From positions 1 to 20,245 of IMG/VR virus record IMGVR_UViG_3300049734_000429: a stretch of DNA of 20,245 nucleotides; one strand, written 5' to 3'. Below, one piece after another: positions 20,050 through 20,245 of the stretch. The stretch is from a virus. Made by a program: the position numbers and the translations under genes. The first letter of the stretch is position 1. Each line of letters begins with the position of its first letter. The notes under the pieces are model-generated. The model was not told the DNA's origin. It was given only the letters and a program-made list of their open reading frames with translations, and did no database searches.

Positions 20050-20245
20050 ATGGAGTGTCTGGCATCCCCACGCCCCCAGGCGGGCGTCGGTGACGTTGCA
20101 CTGTCACCGAAAGACGCGAAGCGTTTCTGGGAGTTCTTCCCACCCGGAACGCACCGCGAAGTGCTCTTGCTCGGCGACCTGGTCGAGCAGGCGGTCCACT
20201 ACGTGCGGTCGAAGGGGCACACGGTCCTGTGTGCGTCCCGGGCCT
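20050..20245 (+). CDS. Hypothetical protein, cut by window end
   Basis: Open from ATG 20050 to the edge, 65 residues visible. After a Pro-rich start the sequence is protein-like: SPKDAKRFWEFFPPGTHREV, then LLLGDLVEQAVHYVRSKGHT, an amphipathic helix pattern. An in-frame stop lies upstream at 20020, so this is the only ATG. No family is recognised from this part. It is presumably a host gene. Confidence 0.45.
   Translation, partial: MECLASPRPQAGVGDVALSPKDAKRFWEFFPPGTHREVLLLGDLVEQAVHYVRSKGHTVLCASRA

Noticed and set aside
19943-20143. 66-residue minus-strand frame
   Set aside because: It is antisense to the more protein-like plus-strand frame from 20050 and has no recognisable pattern.

Overview
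The window looks like the late (structural) half of an integrated tailed phage in a GC-rich bacterium, followed by about 1.5 kb of probable host DNA. I infer a planctomycete-like host (for example Gemmatales) from the very high GC, the scarcity of Shine-Dalgarno sites and the style of the intergenic palindromes. No host marker gene is present, so this is only an inference. The virion genes form a siphovirus set with an HK97-type head, almost all on the minus strand.

Reading the phage in its own direction, from right to left: a tyrosine integrase (17531-18427) lies next to a 42-nt 3' fragment of a proline tRNA gene (18706-18747), which I read as the right attachment site. Then come two small genes, one of virion type. 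Next is a 623-residue protein (14929-16800) that fuses a LamG-like domain, a six-copy 20-residue repeat and two tail-terminator (DUF3168-like) domains. An intergenic gap with a perfect 22-bp palindrome follows, then small terminase, HNH endonuclease, large terminase, portal, prohead protease, major capsid, connector, head-tail joining protein, a small hydrophobic protein, gp10-like protein, major tail protein, a tail assembly chaperone with a -1 frameshift site, tape measure, and distal tail proteins that continue past the left edge.

Two DNA methyltransferase genes break this operon. Both are on the plus strand, both run antisense into the 3' end of a structural gene, and both carry a small Cys cluster with a similar C-R-Q motif. 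Each gene also contains its own dense set of a short DNA motif. The DPPY-type enzyme (1908-2795) begins with a 24-bp-period array of GACGCGTCG. The C5-cytosine enzyme (11774-12700) is flanked by clusters of GTCAC, all on one strand and in all three codon phases, and by an 18-bp direct repeat. This pair is the most unusual thing in the window.

A short element, TANATA, sits 5-6 nt before six minus-strand start codons and at four more boundaries upstream of a gene. It looks like a phage promoter element giving leaderless or near-leaderless mRNAs.

Right of the attachment site are a strong hairpin, a 43-residue membrane peptide, a terminator, three more 24-bp-period copies of the GACGCGTCG-type repeat, a 97-residue minus-strand protein, several inverted repeats, and a ten-unit array of imperfect palindromes (CACCGCTAGCGGTG type) spaced about 20 bp apart (19622-19816). 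A plus-strand gene is cut by the window end. Lysis, replication and repressor genes are not in this window and may lie to the left.
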